DNA of 64,000 nucleotides. Source: Cephalotrichum gorgonifer. Lineage: Eukaryota > Ascomycota > Sordariomycetes > Microascales > Microascaceae. Under the pieces are notes generated by a model that worked only from the letters and a program-made list of their open reading frames with translations, had not been told where the DNA came from and made no database searches. The stretch covers positions 1,947,433 to 2,011,432 of the forward strand of contig ONZQ02000006.1 in assembly GCA_900312665.1 (NCBI GenBank), in the 5' to 3' direction. A program made the position numbers and the translations under genes. Below are positions 62,516 through 64,000 of the stretch, piece by piece. Within the stretch, counting starts at the first letter, position 1. The number at the start of each line of letters is the position of its first letter.

Positions 62516-63817
62516 ATGCCGACCGGCGAATATACCGATATCGCAACCCATGCTCTGGTTATCTCGATAAAGAGCCCATTCGGAGGTAAAACCTCAGAGG
62601 ATATAGCAACAAAAACAGGCCTCTCAGTACGCCAAGTCAACCGTATCTATACCCGGGCGATCAAACGCGGTTTCGACCCAAACCGGGAGCCTCTTGTGAT
62701 CAAAGATGCATTCCTTAAGGATAGCAAGCGCTCTGGGCGCCCGAAGAAGCAGACAAATAAAGCAATCGACCACAGAGCTAGTATTATGCGTACTTCGAAG
62801 GATAACCGGACTCTTACATGTACTGACCTTGCTGGGGAACTTAGCAAGGTAGAGATCGAGGTCTCTGCCCATACAGTCCACCGGATGCTCAGAAAAGCTG
62901 GATTCCGGAAATCGAGACCCACGAAGAAGCCTGGATTGACACAAGCGATAAAGACAGCCTATCTACAGTGGTGTGAGGAGCGAAAGGACTAGACACTCGA
63001 GGACTGGAAGAGGGTCATTTGGACAGATGAAACATCTGTCTTACTTAATACCTGAAAAGGAGGCTATCGTATATGGCATACAAGCAAGGAGCAATACGAG
63101 AGAACCTGTATACAGCCTCGATAGAAGGGATTCTCCGAGTTCATATTTTGGGGAGCTTTCAGCTATTATATAAAGGGTCCGGGCTATTGCTAGCCCTCTA
63201 AGACCCCCTCCGAATACCGCCAAGCTACTGCTGATATCAAAGAACTGAATGAGGCTCTTGAGAAGGAAAAGAAGCTTAAGTAGGAGGCTGTTACATCGAT
63301 TCGACACCTTGGCCTCCGGAACAAGCCTGGCATACACCCTATCTGGAAGTGGAATGCAGCAAATGGGAAGCTGATCCGCAAGGGCAAGGGAGGGATTGAT
63401 TAATATCAATATCAGCAGCATATCCTCCTCAAGCAGCTCATTCCCTTTACCAAAGAGTACCAAAAATCACGCCCAAATACACTTGTACAGGAAGATAATA
63501 CACCCGCCCATACCCACTGGTTCCAGCAACGCATCTATAATGCCCATGGTGTACAGAGGCTTCTTTGGCCAGGTAATTCGCCTGATCTCAATGCTATTGA
63601 ATGTGCCTGGGGATGGATGAAGCGGCATACTACACGAAAAGGTCGACATACAATTAGGGGTGAGGCTATTCGGGCGTAGGAGAGGTCTTGGGCTGAACTA
63701 CCACAGTCTCAAATCCAGGTGTGGATTGAGAGAATACCTGAGCATGTACAGCAAATTATTCGCTTACACAGTGATAATGGCTATAGGGAGGGTCGGCCAA
63801 AGGGTTTAGATCCATAA
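62516..63817 (+). pseudogene. Tc1-type transposase (DD34E) with seven nonsense codons
   Basis: One frame of 434 codons runs from ATG 62516 to TAA 63815-63817 without any indel. The N-terminal helix-turn-helix pair (EDIATKTGLSVRQVNRIYTRA) is followed by RSGRPKK and a second HTH (HTVHRMLRKAGFR). The catalytic residues are all present: Asp in IWTDETS, Asp in QEDNTPAH, and Glu in DLNAIECAW, with 34 residues between the last two. Seven in-frame stops interrupt it (TAG five times, TGA once, TAA once, first at 62990). Each can come from CAG, CGA or CAA by one C-to-T change, as expected from repeat-induced point mutation. Not functional as it stands. Confidence 0.92.
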
Positions 63818-63856
63818 TTATGTATATATTAAGGGAATTCATTTGTAGGTAGTGTG

Positions 63857-63891
63857 GGGCTGGACAACACTTTTGGCCGTGACCTAAAGTA
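63857..63891. repeat. right TIR with TA target site
   Basis: 35 bp including the TA; an exact inverse of 62289-62323. Confidence 0.95.
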
Positions 63892-64000
63892 CCGGGGAGG
63901 TACCGAGGGAGCAATACCTAACGAACTGAGCTTTCCGCTCCTCTCATTTCCCCTCTTTCCCTTTCATCGCACATTATATCTTATGAGAGACAGTGTTACA
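63892..64000. other. right flank of the transposon
   Basis: The last 109 bp hold no supported feature; pyrimidine-rich near 63935-63970. Confidence 0.4.

Larger units (their letters stand above)
62289..63891 (+). mobile_element. Tc1/mariner-family transposon, complete but degenerate
   Basis: Perfect inverted repeats of 33 bp (CTTTAGGTCACGGCC... ending GTCCAGCCC) bound the element at 62291-62323 and 63857-63889. TA dinucleotides flank both ends (62289-62290 and 63890-63891), the target duplication expected for this superfamily. The single transposase frame (62516-63817) fills most of the 1.6 kb. The perfect TIRs suggest a recent insertion or recent mobilisation, yet the transposase has seven stops (see next entry). 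Confidence 0.92.

Noticed and set aside
62516..62992. 158-codon frame as an independent DNA-binding protein
   Set aside because: It is only the part of the Tc1 transposase before its first nonsense codon; the frame continues to the catalytic residues.
1..64000. A classical secondary-metabolite cluster
   Set aside because: Regulators, oxidases and exporters are present, but there is no polyketide synthase, peptide synthetase, terpene cyclase or prenyltransferase in the window.
1..64000. tRNA genes or CRISPR arrays
   Set aside because: I found no A/B box pair with a cloverleaf and no regularly spaced repeats; the organism is a eukaryote in any case.

Overview
The window is nuclear DNA of a filamentous ascomycete. 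Coding regions are broken by introns of about 50-75 nt with GTAAGT-like donors, CTRAC-like branch sites and YAG acceptors. Gene types also fit: Zn2Cys6 regulators, secreted hydrolases and oxidases, MFS and ABC exporters, and a fungal Tc1 element. A Eurotiomycete is my guess, but I cannot fix the genus from sequence alone. No rRNA, tRNA, CRISPR array, polyketide synthase or peptide synthetase was seen.

Layout. 0-7 kb: the 3' end of an unknown gene, a stand-alone secreted cytochrome domain (AA8), a secreted TAP-like alpha/beta hydrolase and a divergent Zn2Cys6 regulator. 7.3-16.9 kb: three large uncharacterised genes, namely an AAA ATPase, a divergent 842-residue two-TM protein, and a triple-AAA CbxX/CfxQ-type protein. 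17.3-23.6 kb: an FAD amine oxidase, a secreted amidase and a secreted L-amino-acid-oxidase-like flavoprotein, which together suggest scavenging of nitrogen from amines, amides and amino acids. 26-28.3 kb: an MFS anion symporter gene with an apparent 2-bp frameshift. 29-44.6 kb: a four-TM membrane protein, then a probable efflux island of Zn2Cys6 regulator, MFS exporter, full ABC-B exporter and second Zn2Cys6 regulator, all on the plus strand.

45.9-49.1 kb: a small Mrx7-like mitochondrial protein only 41 bp upstream of a mitochondrial phosphate carrier, then a CadD-type cation transporter. 50.3-57 kb: a zone of damaged genes. It holds two secreted-protein genes each with one apparent frameshift, a regulator-like protein without its zinc cluster, and a cAMP-receptor-like GPCR broken by several frameshifts. 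57-60.3 kb has only scraps of possible coding sequence. 60.4-60.8 kb holds a clean gene for a ten-cysteine small secreted protein. The window ends with a complete 1.6-kb Tc1/mariner element with perfect 33-bp TIRs, whose transposase keeps its frame but has seven nonsense codons, all explainable by C-to-T change (RIP-like).

Gene structures were built by hand from splice signals and reading-phase checks. They are predictions, and family names rest on motif recognition without database searches.
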